In this document: positions 45,188 to 57,832 of the stretch, in pieces | Layout: every line of letters starts with the position of its first letter | Position numbering within the stretch: position 1 is the stretch's first letter | NCBI GenBank assembly: GCA_029931535.1 | Contig: JAQPZY010000853.1 | Location: 124,001-188,000, forward strand | Reading direction: 5' to 3' | DNA: 64,000 nucleotides | Source of the DNA: Margaritifera margaritifera | Lineage: Eukaryota; Mollusca; Bivalvia; Unionida; Margaritiferidae | Program-made: the position numbers and the translations under genes | The notes under the pieces: model-generated | The model's database searches: none | The model's input: the letters and a program-made list of their open reading frames with translations, nothing else | Told to the model about the DNA's origin: nothing

Positions 45188-46639
45188 TTTCACTAGCAAT
45201 TTCATCAGTCTGAGGTAATCAAGTTTTAAAGTTGATTATTAAGATTTAATGCTAACAGATCAAAGGAAGTTATGTTTATTTGCCTACCATTTGACAATGC
45301 CCACTGTCATATGCTCGAATAGATCCTTGATTGTGTGGCTTGTACACAAAATTAAGACTAGAGACTTTGCCATGACTTTTGCCCAGAAATACCAACAAAG
45401 TTCTCAATGCCTGATTCACTAAATTGTTTCAAAGCTGCATTCAATCCTGAAACTGATTTATAACCAATATTATGAGTGTGTTCTTTACAGAACATGACAG
45501 TGTAAAACTACTGTCTTAGCATCAAAATCCACCCAAATTTCTAGTTTGGCTAATTTCAAGGCAAACAAACTGCTTGTGACAAACCAATTCTATTAAATTA
45601 GAAAATTCAGTTATTTACCAAAGTTACGCTTTTTTAGTACTTTTTAAAGGGATAATATCTCAATTTCTTTCTGCAATAGATGACTTTCCTGATGCAAGGA
45701 TGTCACCATATTTTTAAGCTCTTCACCTGTGAAACCAATAACTGTCTGTACCTGTGACACCATTAGTCTATTCTAATGCAACAAGATGATGGTTGGTTGA
45801 AAAAGATTCCAAGGATTTGTTAGATAGTTTGGACTCAGTCTGGATACAATTTGATTTCATATAAAAAGGGCATTTCTTAGCAAAATCCCTGAGTATCTTA
45901 ATAAACTTTTGAGTTTATATAACAAATCATTTATACATATCTTGCTGTAATGAAAAGTAAGTTTTTGGAGGTGGATTCACAAATCTGACAGCTTTATAAA
46001 CAGGTTCTTTGTGTATTTTTATAATCTGAATTTATCTTCCTTGTTTTATGCTATAGTTTAACATCGTTGTTCTGTGTAATTTATTAAACAGATCCAAAAT
46101 GAACTTTATGGCAACAATCAATTGGTAGACCAATTTATGAGCGATTGGCCAGATGTGACTTAGTGACATCACAACTATATCCATGATATCTACTTTCGTA
46201 GCCCCGACTATTGATGCAAATATTTTATATTGACCAGCCATTATCTTTACAACTGCTCAATGGATTTGAATAAAATTTTGGTTTATATTTCAATTCACTT
46301 AGTATTTTCATTCAAGGCATATTATAAAAGATCATGTTTTCCTCTAATTCTTGGCAAACCCTTGTGTTGTAGTAATATAACATTGGTTAAATTTGCACTT
46401 AGTAGGGGATGGGGGTGGGGGTGGGGGTGTTTGATAAGGAACTTTGCTTTCCCATCATTGTAATCATGCTGGCCAACTCTGTGATGTCATGAAAACAAGT
46501 TTACAGCTTGCCATGCTGTTTGAGATTTGAGCAAAGATCAAAATCTGAAGAGTAAACTTGTGCATATGACAGCGAAACAATGTTGTTTTTTTTTGGTTAC
46601 ATTTATTATTCACGAAGTATGAATACTGAACAGACCTAC

Positions 46640-46880
46640 CATATATACTGGCTTACAAGTAGAATCCAACTGCAAACTGCACAGACCCAGTTCTACTGTC
46701 GCATAATGTGCCAGCTGATCTGGCTCTCTGCAGTTTGTTGCTGATCTGGGTCTTTGCAGTTTGTTTGGAGTAACTGGTAGAACAAAAAACATAGGCCCTG
46801 ATCTGCCAGTGCATTATGTAACAGCAGATCAGGGTCTATGTTGTTTTTGCAGTTGGACTTGACTTATAAACGGGTACATA
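46640..46880. repeat. Three-stem palindrome family, copy with extra segment
   Basis: Outer stem ATATATACTGGCTTACAAGT / ACTTATAAACGGGTACATAC. The first hairpin is expanded by a duplicated CTGATCTGG(C/G)TCT(C/T)TGCAGTTTGT segment. Confidence 0.85.
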
Positions 46881-47380
46881 CAGCATTGACAAATGTCAAA
46901 CAATTTCCACTATGGTAATACCACCATGTACAGCTAGCTGACCAATCAAATTTCCACCAGACAGATAATTGTACAATCAATTCTGTACCATACCGCTTGT
47001 TTGTCAGAGGCAAAGTTAATGAAACTCTGACACCTAGATAATTTCATTATGTAGCATACAAATTATGGTTCGTTTTTCTTAATCGCATGACTACAGGCAG
47101 TACCATCTTCTTTTAGGTTAACATATCCATATCATAATTTTTCTGCATGTAATATGTAAGGACCACACGAGATCATGTTAAGCAAAAAAGGTGTAATGAC
47201 CAAGGAATATGAAAATCAGTTCATTATACTTTTCTGCTGCTTCATCCGAAAAATGATATATTTTTATCGTGTGATAAACAGAATCGTACATTTGAGCTCA
47301 TTTAAAATGAAACTTATGAAACAAGTCAAATAATTCAAACTTCTGCTTGCCAAGGCTCAAAAAAGATTTTTGTAAACAAC

Positions 47381-47578
47381 TATATATACTTGAGTACAAG
47401 TTGGATCCAACTACAAACTGCATAGACCCAGATCTTCCATAGCATAATGCACTGCATATACCCTGATCTGCCATCGCATAATGCACGGCATAGACCCTGA
47501 TCTGCCACTGCATAATGCACTAGTAGATCAGGGTCTATATTGTTTGCAACTGGATCCAATTTATCCACGAGTATATAC
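47381..47578. repeat. Three-stem palindrome family, rearranged copy
   Basis: Outer stem TATATATACTTGAGTACAAG, TTGGATCCAACTACAAACTG / GTTTGCAACTGGATCCAATT ... GAGTATATACGA. The inner part carries two tandem ~42-bp units ATAGACCCTGATCTGCCA(T/C). Confidence 0.85.
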
Positions 47579-48489
47579 GATAGTTACGAATCCTTTTTTT
47601 TTCCACTGGAGAATCATTGTTTGTTGGGTCTTTAAATTCGTGATTTGCAGCAACCACAAAATCTACAAAAAAAGTTTTACCCAATGAAAAATAATGAATT
47701 CACTGTATTCAATTAGTTCCATAAATTTCATCTGAAATGTGCTCTCAAGCAAGATGCTATATAACTTGGAATCCCTCAACATATTGGTGAGTATATTTGA
47801 AAATTTCAGCATACTACTAAAAATGCTGTGTGTATGTAAATTGTCGTATGTATATCTTAAATTCTTTATTAAGCTGATATACTGCAGAGTAATAAAAGCA
47901 TCGTCAACAGGTCAATTCCGATTTGTAGTTTCCAGTGATCTGATTTGAAGTTTCCAATATATTGCATTTTCAGAATTCGTTATACATCCAGATGAAGCGA
48001 TATTACTTGAAAAAGAAGATGTAGCTTGCAAGTTCTTTTTTCGTATCAAATATACTTAGTACCCATTTTCATTGCAATCAAGGCAAGCATCCTCTAAAGT
48101 TTTGCTTACTGCTAATGTTTCCTCTATCGATAAAGCTTCATCCCAGTTAGTCATATAATGGTGGAAACTGATCTTGGCCATCAAATTTTGTCAGAATTTT
48201 TATTTTTTTTATTTGGGGGACACTTTTATTGAGATAGTGAGAAAATAACAAAAATGTGCTTGTTATACATATACCCCCAACTGCTTAGAAAATCTGGAAT
48301 GTCTGTCTTCAAATCCCACTGTACAAAGGTGGAGGTTTATTTCTCTCATTGATTTGACAAAGCTACCTTGTAACTTCCAATTTTGTTTGGTGCCATTCAC
48401 TTTGTTAAGTTCAAGTTTAACAAACGTGCACAAGACTGATATAGCATTTAACCAAGTAGGCCTGTATGTCAAGCCTACCATCAAAGCAT

Positions 48490-48934
48490 TCCTGTCAAAT
48501 GTGTGACCTTGACTCAAAGGTCAAAAGGGAAGAGCGAGCATGTCATAAATTGAATTGTCTTGGTTTCATAATGATTTATCCCAAGAAGTTTAGGAAATAT
48601 ATGCAAATTAAAAAACTTAAAACCAAAACCTTAATGCAAATTCAGTATGTGACCTTGACCCCCAAGATCAAGGAGCAAGTGTACATGTCATCAAATAAAT
48701 TGTCTTAGTTTCATAAAGAAAACCCACAATGGGGTTTAGGAAACATAAGCATAAGGAAAAAACTTTAACCAAATCCTTAAAGCAAATTGTCCAGGGCTGT
48801 GACCTTGTCCTCCAGGTAAAAGCAAGTGAACATGTTCATAATAATTCATGTCAATTATGATCAGAACCTATCAAGGGGTTTAGGAACATATATGCAAATG
48901 AAAAACTTCAACGAAAACCACAACTGTTGATGCC
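48490..48934. repeat. ~150-bp tandem repeat with TGTGACCTTGAC core
   Basis: Three units: TGTGACCTTGACTCAAAGGT (48499), TATGTGACCTTGACCCCCAA (48646), GCTGTGACCTTGTCCTCCAG (48796), each followed by CATGT(C/T)(A), AATTGTCTT(A/G)GTTTCATAA, GTTTAGGAA(A/C)ATA and GCAAATT or ATGCAAAT. Spacing 148-150 bp. Widely seen type of short-unit repeat in mollusc DNA (from memory). Confidence 0.8.
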
Positions 48935-50423
48935 TCCATCAGAAAAGTGACTGCTTTGACTTGCTTCCCGCTAAAGTAGGCTTGACAAAAATGGCTAAAT
49001 GACCTTTAGATCAAATCATTAATCCATATGTGTTATAACTCCAGGAGGAAGATGCTGGAAATTTGGTATAGAAATTGTAAATCACAAAGGGCCATAACAT
49101 TGTAACAATAAAAAAATTGTGCTATACCTATACAAATGTAATCAGGTCATCTAAATATGACCATCACAGAGTGTGTAAAATGGCTCTTTGTAAAACAGTT
49201 TTTGTGTAGTCACACTTAAATAAATTAATGATCAACATGGAAAATTCCAAGTCACAAAGGAACATAATTTCATTAAAATAACACTATACATGTGTGAATC
49301 TAATTAGGTCATTAACATAGGACTTCATAAAAGTGTGTAAAATTTCTAGGCTGTAGAGACATTTAAACTTTATATAGAGGATGGTTTGGAGTGACAGTTG
49401 ACTGGAAGGTGACTTTTCAGGCCAAATTCTATGTATGAACATGAGAGTTCTGAAGCCAAATTTAGGGATATGATTAACTCCCTTAAGTCTAAACTTCTGA
49501 GCTTTTTTTGTACAATGATACCCCAATATGCAAAATTACATCTCAATGGGATTTTTTTTTTTTTTCCCTTTTATTTTCTTTTCTTGGTTATTTTGTGATA
49601 AAGTTAACAATGGAAAAAAATGACGAGAGCATTATGTGATGCCTCCTTCCCCGAGTTGATGACACAAGAACATAAACCATTACCATGCTTTTGAGTAATA
49701 AATACTCTAGAACACAAACACTGAAAATCATCCAACTGAAAACAGTTTGAGAAATAAAATACAGAAAATATGCATATTACCACTTATTCAGAATTGTGAA
49801 ACCAAGATGCTTAGATATACACATGGACAAATCATCATGTACAAAAAATTGCTTTACCACTAGGACTAAAACAGATTCAAATATATAGGGATTTACTTTC
49901 AATTCTGTTTATGATACAGGAAATATTATATGCAAAAGCTAAATAAAAGAAAGAATGCAAAGCAAGCAATAAATGGAACTTTAAATTATATTCATTTTTA
50001 CTGTCATCATAAACATTTCTCAGATAATGGACATACAAATGAATAATGCATTGACATCATAATACATTTAATGCCTATATCTAAGCCATGTCAAAATATG
50101 CCAACACTGCCAACTCAAGCTTATAAGACAAACAAGTAGATGCTAGTGTGAGTATAACATTGAGATAGAAGGGATGACAAAAGAGTGATGCTAGCTAGCA
50201 GTTTTCTTCTACTCAGTAAAAACAAAAGCAGAAAGAGTGAACTGTTTCTTCAATGATAATTTTTAATACAGCATCATCATGACTAAGAGGCAACATTTTT
50301 CAATGATAACAAAATGAATGGAGTCTTCAAGAATTATGTCTTCCATTCTTTGTTTCATAAAATTTGTTGGGTATAACATGCACACAATAAAATGGTATCA
50401 TTTAAAAGTGATCCAATTAGTCT

Positions 50424-50609
50424 ATGTGTGTGTGTGTGTGTGTGTGCATGTGTGTGTGTGTGCATGTTTGTGTGTGTGTGTGCATGTTTGTGTGTGTGTG
50501 CATGCATGTGTGCATGCATGTTTGTGTGTGCATGTGTGCATGTTTGTATGTGTGTGCGTGTGCATGTTTGTGTGTGTGTGCGTGTGCATGTGTGCGTGTG
50601 TGTTTGCAT
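50424..50609. repeat. (TG)n/(CA)n tract with GCATGCATG interruptions
   Basis: About 186 bp of TGTGTG broken by GCATG, GCATGCATG and TTTG words. The PMCA pre-mRNA would carry it as a CA-rich run with UGCAUG words. All long open frames over it are low-complexity artefacts. Confidence 0.95.
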
Positions 50610-51585
50610 TTGGGGAAAAGTGCCACCGATGCAATACAACATGGAGCCTTTACTCTCTGCTTTGTTTCCCTGACTAGAGAAAACTTGTTAATAAATACAG
50701 AATATCAAACCTCCCCTTTTGGTACATGTAAACAAGCATAAACAAGGGCTTCAACACGTACCGACTTTTGTGCCTGCATCGCTAGAAAGCACTAATAAAA
50801 TAAAAAGAAAATAACACATAACTAAAAGTTCATGAAATTCAATCTGTCACAAAAAAAAAATACTGCAAAAGAATTTTGCTTTTAAAAATGAAAACTAAGG
50901 GTGAACAAGAGTGACAGATCTACAGAATCTATATCAAATTCAAATAAACATGTCTGCAAAACATACATGGGTACCATTTTATCATTTACCTCAATTCAGT
51001 CAAACTGACTTTACTTTCATTCAAGTTTTAGGTCATTTATGTCTAAGCACAAAATTTTGAAGTCCAAGCCTTTTTGATGGCCTGATTGGGCATAAGTTAA
51101 ACAATAGTAGTAAATCAGAGTCAATATTCCAATACAGAAAAACAACAGTATTAAATCCAAGTCAATATTCAAATACAGAAAACCCTATTCTAAAGGACGA
51201 CAGATTTTCAACAAAGACCCACAATAAATGGATTATGATAATACTCTTTATCAGTGTTATACATCATGTTACTTTGAATAAGGAGACACCTGTATATAAT
51301 GGACAGCACGAGTCAGTCCCTCAACAGTTCACTATATACAAGTAATACTATGTGTCTAAATGTGTGCCTATATGAATGAACAAGTCAAGAATGTCTACTG
51401 TACACAAACTGATAACTTTACAAACAGTTCATGGAGAGAAAAAAAAGCCATTTGATGAATTTACACAATATTATACATATATTCTTGTCTCATTATTTCA
51501 AATCTCCATATTATCTAACAGGTAATTTAATGAGAAGATGAATTGAAAATATTGATAATGGTCAATTTTCTTCCTCCAACAAACT

Positions 51586-51586
<1 letters not shown>

Positions 51587-51625
<39 letters not shown>

Positions 51626-51648
51626 TTATTTATGGAGGATGGTTTGCT
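51587..51648. repeat. Poly-T (37) followed by TTTATGGAGGATGGTTTGCT
   Basis: A 37-T run at 51587-51623, then TTTATTTAT and the 20-mer at 51629-51648. The identical 20-mer, also after a T-rich run, is at 52725-52744. Confidence 0.9.
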
Positions 51649-51931
51649 TTAAGACCCTGACTCAGAAATCTGATCAGGACCTTGAACTCTATTGCTTTCC
51701 TTGTAATAACTATCCACCCCACCAATCCATTCCCCTAAGCTTGACCGGAGGCCTTTTCTTCCCCAGACCAACGTTTGCCATCTACAGTGTCCCTGCATCC
51801 AGTTCTAATCTCCATGCACCCCACCCCTACTTCTGTCCCCAAATTAGCACTATGCCCAAATTTCATTTGCAAGATTGACACTGCCTTTTTCATTTTTTCT
51901 GTACCATATACCTTCTAAGGATTTATATATT

Positions 51932-52895
51932 TTAGCCCATGTTGATATGACCATTCATTCAGGAGAAGTAGTGATAGCAAGATTTTCAAGATGACCACTG
52001 TGGTGGGGATACTGGATGTCTGAGCAGCACCATTTTCATTTAAGCCCAACAAGACATGAAAAGAAGTCTTTTAGTAAAAACCCCATGTTGATATGGCCAT
52101 AAATTCAGTAGTGATAACAAGAGATTTTCTCCATGGCCACCGTGGTGGCCATACTGGATGTAAGAGGAACACCATTTTCCTTAGGACAAAGTAGTCATTA
52201 TAAGAAGCCTTTTGGTGAAAACCCCATGGCAATATGACTTTTCATTCAGGACCAGTAGTGATAACAAAATGTTCAAGATGGCTGCTGTGGTAGCTATACA
52301 AGACATCAGATCAGCACCACTGTAGACACCATAATAATTCTTTTAATGAAAATCCCATCCTGATATGACCATCCATTCTGGAGTAGTAATAACAAGATTA
52401 TCAAGACTGCCACTGTGTTGGCCATATTGAACATCAGATTGTCACCAATTTTGTTTAGGACCAACTAGACATCATAAGAAGTCTTCTGGTGAAAATCCCA
52501 TATCAACATGACTTTATGTTCAGGAGTAGTTACAACAAGATTTTCAAGATGGCTGCCATGGCAGTCATACTGGATGTCAGACTGGCACCTTTTTAATTCA
52601 GGACCAACTAGACATCACGAGTCTTTTAGTGAAAACTCCATGTTGATATGACCATTCATTCAGGAGGAATAGCGATAACAATATGTTCAACATGGTTATG
52701 TTTTTTTTATTATTTTTTTTTTTTTTTATGGAGGATGGTTTGCTGGATGTCCGAGCATTTAGTATCAACTAGACCAAGGGATGAATGTGTGTAAAATTTC
52801 ATGGCAATTCTCCACATAGTTCTGGAGTAGTGATAACAAACTTGTGCTAACAGACAGATGGACAACATACCATCCCATAAGCTCTCCTGGTCCCA
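51932..52895 (+). repeat. Tandem-unit element, family A, headless copy
   Basis: About six ~145-bp units with the family words, then ACAAACTTGTGCTAACAGAC, AGATGGACAACATACCATCC and CATAAGCTCTCCTGGTCC. The last unit is altered by a T-rich insertion at 52696-52744. No head is seen at the left. Confidence 0.87.
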
Positions 52896-53470
52896 CATCC
52901 CCATCTACAAAGCTAACCAGGTAAGCATATCATCAAAAATTGTTCTACCAATAGCTGTTGGTCATATCAAATGACCACTCCTCTTCTTCTTTTAATTCTC
53001 CATTTTCATGTTAGGCTAGACTTATTTAATAGGATTTAAACAACACCCACCCACCCACCCACCATTTGTAGCATCCAAAAGTCATGCTATATTAGCAAAT
53101 GATTTTCTTAATTAGCATTTTCAACTAGGTGGTAATTGTAACTAAACTCAAAGAAGACAAATTACAATGATGTATAGATTTCTTGGTGATTTATATTGAT
53201 GAAAACATGTTTCAGTTGCATGCATTATTGACTTCTTAGCAAAATTGCATGATAATACATTTCTTGTCCCATACATAATTTTCTAACATTTTTTTAAAAG
53301 CTAATATGTATAAAATTGTATTACTCTATATTCAGCTAGGATTTCATGATTCTTGCACTTAATTGATATTTGCATGCAACAAAGACTAATGAGCCATTCT
53401 CATTTGACACAAATTATGATTTATGGTGCTCTACAACCTAAATTAACCTCTGTATGAATCACTGAATACC

Positions 53471-53690
53471 ATGTCTACTCATATATAAATGCACATCCAA
53501 CTACAAAAAAAAGCATAGACATACATCTGCCATCACATGATATGCTGCCAGATTAGGGTATACTCCGTTCGCTTGAAATTAAAACTAGAACATACAATGT
53601 AAACCATTATCTGCTGACATATATTGCTTCATCCAATCTGAATCCATGCTGTTTGCAGTTTGGTGTATCTTTTATATGAGAAAATATGAT
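53471..53690. repeat. Three-stem palindrome family, diverged copy
   Basis: ATGTCTACTCATATATAAAT ... GCTGTTTGCAGTTTGG ... CTTTTATATGAGAAAATA outer stem with weakened inner hairpins (CATAGACATACATCTGCC, CATTATCTGCTGACATAT). Confidence 0.7.
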
Positions 53691-53740
53691 AATCAATCTT
53701 TTTCCATGAGCTCAAAAAACAAAACTTCATGCAAATATAT

Positions 53741-53819
53741 ACACAGTAGAATCTCATTCATCTGAACAGATGACAGGTATACACAGTAGAATCTCATTCA
53801 TCTGAACAGATGACAGGTT
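53741..53819. repeat. 40-bp tandem duplication
   Basis: ACACAGTAGAATCTCATTCA plus TCTGAACAGATGACAGGTAT at 53741-53780 is repeated at 53781-53819 with no mismatch until the last base. The word CAGTAGAATCTCATTCATCT resembles a pogo/Tigger terminus (CAGT...CGTTTATCC). Confidence 0.92.
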
Positions 53820-53849
53820 TTCATCTGACACCCATGTCCCCAAACCTAC

Positions 53850-54320
53850 TACAGTATTAGACATAATACTTGCACATGCCTTATTTAAGTGCAGACAAGT
53901 GCACTCTTTGGCCAAAACATGCTAAGAATTTTCCATTTCTAAATGCACACGTTTTGATCCTTGCATGCCTTGTGAGGGAAGCAACTGATAAAATCTGCCT
54001 AGAACATCACGATTTTCTTAGAATGGCTGCCAGTTGTCTTGTTACCCCTTAATTTTGCGGGAGAAATCAGTATTTAAAACATGGATCTTGTATGTGTTTT
54101 ATTGAGAGCGACAATATTGGGAAAGATAGAGTCTCCAAAGTGGAGAGCTCTCAACACAGGGTGCTAACTTGCTTTAGTATGTAAATACACATGATGCTGA
54201 CTGTTTTTGCAACATCACTGATGTGCACTTATTATCGTAAGCTTTAACCTCTTGACATTTACCCAAATAATAATTTTTTAAGTATGCAGCGCAATATTAT
54301 GTCAAATACAGTAACATGGT
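53850..54320. repeat. Dispersed repeat E, copy 2
   Basis: Counterpart of 43460-44150 without the palindrome insertion. On the right, 54330-54430 has CATTTATCTGAACAAATATC and TTTGGACAAATAGGGTTC, which are again pogo-like terminal words. Confidence 0.65.
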
Positions 54321-56970
54321 ATAGTCCAAACTGTACATCTGAATTCCCATTTATCTGAACAAATATCTTTTAGTCCCAATGACAATTTTGGACAAATAGG
54401 GTTCAAATCTGTCCTTCAACGGGAATAAAATTATTTTCAAATATGTTCCCAGTTAACATGACTACTACCAAATGATAAATAAAAACTCAAAATTTACTAA
54501 TTTTTTCATCTGATCAATTTATTACACAAAATTTAAAATGAAACTTCATGCTTCAAAACAGTACTGAAGATATAATGCACATTAAAAAGTGAGCCCCAAA
54601 TCCACTAAAATACTACACCTTCCAAACCTATGCTACATTCCCTTTTCCCAGTAATATATTAATATAATAGGAAAATTGTGAAAATTACTTAGTATGTGGT
54701 GGGATTTCATCTAAAGTTTCAATATTAAATTTCAAGCACAAGCATAAAAACTCTCGCTCAATGTGAAATACAGCCCCAATATAGTGTGATTCTATAAAGC
54801 ATTTCATTATGACTTTTGTAATGTTAGTCAAGCTTCTCTATAGAAACAGCTGGTGCCAATAATTCATTATTATGCATTTTTCTCCTCTGATCTATCAGCA
54901 ACATCAAACGAAGATTCCATAGCTCATAGTGTAGGATGAAGAAGGTAAAGAAGTTTATTTTTGTCAGTCTGAAATCTGACATCTGGATTGCGTATACAAT
55001 TTTTTTTTCAAATTTTGTTCAATCCCTTAATCCAAAATGACCAAACCTCAAATATCTGCCAACAGCAGCATATCTCATGCTATGAACCAGAAGTCTGATG
55101 CATAGGTGGAGGATAGGAAAGGGTGCATCATTTTCTTTTTAACATAAGGTTTACAAAATTACTTTAGAAGTACCAAAACAAGATGTATATCTAAATTTAT
55201 GTGAAACTTGTGATCAAATGTTCAAGTGACTAATTCACTATGACACGACTCAAAAGCTTTGGAACCTAGACCAATACAAGGTGGAGCTAAATATTTTCAA
55301 TAGCACTAAAACGGAATATGTTTCTGCATGTTATCTGAATATTAATCATAATATTTATAAAAACCATAAAGTTGATCTCTGTAAGGAATTATAGTTAAAT
55401 ACCATCAATTTAAATGCGTCTTTGATGGTATTATTGTTAATGTCTTACTTCCATATTTTTTAAATTGTGTCAATGGCAACTATTCTTGAAGAACAAACAT
55501 TTTTTATTGTAAAAGAAAAGATGACAATCTTCTGTGAATTTTCATCTTAAAGAGTCTTTTTCTTTTAAAAATCATTAATTTACAGTCTTGTAGCATTTAA
55601 TCAAACAAAAATCAACTTGATTAAGCTATTTCTGGTGGTTAATTCAATGTAGACGACAGACATGAAAATCAAGAATTCTGGCTCAAACTAGAAAATCCTG
55701 AAGACTGTCTCTACTGTACTTTTTCTGAAGTGACAGTTTCTTGAAGCAACTCTTGGCCGACAAAAAGTTGCTCCAGACTGCTAACTATTTAATACAGGAG
55801 GATGTTTAGAATCAAGTCTAACTTGCGTTAATGCTTTTTCTACAATGTGTCAGACATAGAAAATTAGATGCTTGGTAAGGCTGTCTAGTTAACAGAGATG
55901 GATTTTAGGGCAGATTTGTCTAAAATTCTTTTGTTCTTTTGCAAGCACAACCATACTATGCCCAATAAGTCTCTGTACTGGAAACAATCACAGCTGTTTT
56001 GTAAAGCAGACAAAGCTTTTAAATAAAGACAAGTAACATTTCATGTCAACAGATATTTGTGGTTTGAATAACATGGACAGAAAAGTGAAGGCTGTTTAAG
56101 AAATATTCAATGTAATAATGATAAAATGTTTCCCCATGTTATATTGGTGGTTCTACAAAAGCCCAATGTTTTAGAAAGCATGCACCAATCAGCCATCATA
56201 AAGTTATATTTGCACACAAAAAACAGTGTATAATTAACTAGATCAAAATGTTACAACCGAGTTATAACTGTTTTATTTGTAAATGTAAAAAGGAAGTACT
56301 TCATCCACAGTATTAAGCATGTAATTACCGATAAAGCACAAATACTTTTAAGGAAAAAGGAAAAAAGTTTATTTAATTAGGCCACTTTTCTGGCAGATAA
56401 AGTATGTTAAATTCACCCGTTCACTGTAATGTGTGTGCAAAACCTAATGCTCAGCATCTAAACATTTTACACATCATGTCTCAGTCAAATAATTTGTTTG
56501 AAAAATCTGCTGAACAGCAAACTTGAGAGCATATATATATATATATTATCAATAAAAGCCATGACCCAGAGAAAGTATTGAATCAAGGCAGGTCATGTTC
56601 TGGGGTGAATGCTAATTTCACATGTGTTAAAAATTAACAAAAGTTTACTTTCCAATCTTGAGAAAAAATCATTTAAGACTCAGAAAATGTTAATTAATGA
56701 GAAATAATTCTGAGGAAAATGTCTTTACAAACTTTGCTTATAGCAGAGTATGCTCAAAGATTGATCAAAATAATTAATAATTATGTAACTATTATCTTTT
56801 CCACTGAACTTCCCCATCCCAAAATTTACTCAGAGATTAAAAGTATGCTCTCATTTTTGCCCTGAAAATTCCTTGCATTGTAACATAATACCTAAAAAAT
56901 GCTTGCAATTTTTTTTACAAGAAATGAAAAAACAAACCCATAGAAAAAAGGAATATAAAAATTGACTCAC

Positions 56971-57006
56971 GTGGTTCTGACAGGGCCCTGGCATTTTCTT
57001 GTCCAT
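56971..57006 (-). CDS. ATP2B: PMCA 36-nt exon at splice site A (candidate cassette exon)
   Basis: Encodes (D)GQENARALSEP(H), with the first and last residues split across junctions. Acceptor reads ggcttacag after a pyrimidine-rich stretch and donor is GTGAGT. The exon starts with 2 nt of a codon and ends with 1 nt, so it keeps the frame whether included or skipped; if skipped, the preceding exon, expected to end in G, would read directly into the GAT of the next exon. Family knowledge: vertebrate PMCA genes have small alternatively spliced exons (36-42 nt) at this place, just before the phospholipid-binding part of the A-domain/TM3 linker. Introns are 14.1 kb downstream and more than 7.0 kb upstream. 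Coding status rests on splice signals, phase, size and position, because the peptide is short and poorly conserved. Confidence 0.72.
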
Positions 57007-57832
57007 CTGTAAGCCAATTTAGGAAGGCAAATTAAGTTCCAAGATGAATTACAGGTATCACATTTTACAACTTCTCTTTCCATTGCTTCCTCCTTATAAA
57101 ATAAACTAAAATAAAAGACTTCTTTCAAAGGTCAAAAATGCTTGTTTCCACCTCTTTTTATGATGACTAATGTTTGTTTTTTTTTTTGATTGCATTTGCT
57201 TTTTCAATAGTAATGACATTTCTTTCTCTTTCAATGTAGATTAAATTGAAGATGAAGATAACAAGGGAAATGTAGGATTCTAATTCATTGGAATTTCTTA
57301 GTCTTACTTCCATATAAAATGCAGAATGTATATCAGATTCTTTACATTTGCCAAAAGCAACAAGAGGAAGCAATGCCATCAGACCCCAAGATTACAAAAA
57401 AACAATTTTGTGCTCAAACTCCGACTAGACAAAAAATTCTGACAACTGACTGGCTAATGTCAAATCAAAATCTCATCTGTTGTCATATTTTTTTGCTGAG
57501 TCTGTGCACGAGAATGCTTTTCTCTAAGAAAGTAATCTGGGGCCAGTGTAAATAAATTAAGGTCATGAACCTATGCTGTGATGCAATATATCACACAACT
57601 GCATAAGCAACAAATACACAATAAACATGTACAAATACATTTCATATCAAAATCAGTGAAACATGAATACCTGTACACCAATGAGTGTTCTTAAATTGAT
57701 ATTTGAAGGTGTACCATGTTTATAGCATATGCACATTTGAACAAAAAGAGGTGACAGTTAATACTGTGTAGAGACATGTCAACAAGCTAAAATCAACATA
57801 GGTACCATATTTATCCAGGCAATAATTCACAC

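Larger units (their letters stand above)
42902..56970 (-). other. PMCA intron, 14.1 kb
   Basis: The largest intron, downstream of the candidate cassette exon. It holds five palindrome copies (43247, 43625, 46640, 47381, 53471), a family A element, a TGACCTTG tandem repeat, a long CA tract, a poly-T run and two copies of dispersed repeat E. 44160-46630, 46881-47380, 47579-48480, 48935-50400, 50610-51580 and 54430-56970 are AT-rich with no gene seen. (AT)n lies at 56529-56546 and a T-run at 49549-49565. Confidence 0.8.

Noticed and set aside
50318..50741. Several long open frames on both strands
   Set aside because: They are translations of the TG/CA repeat in all frames.
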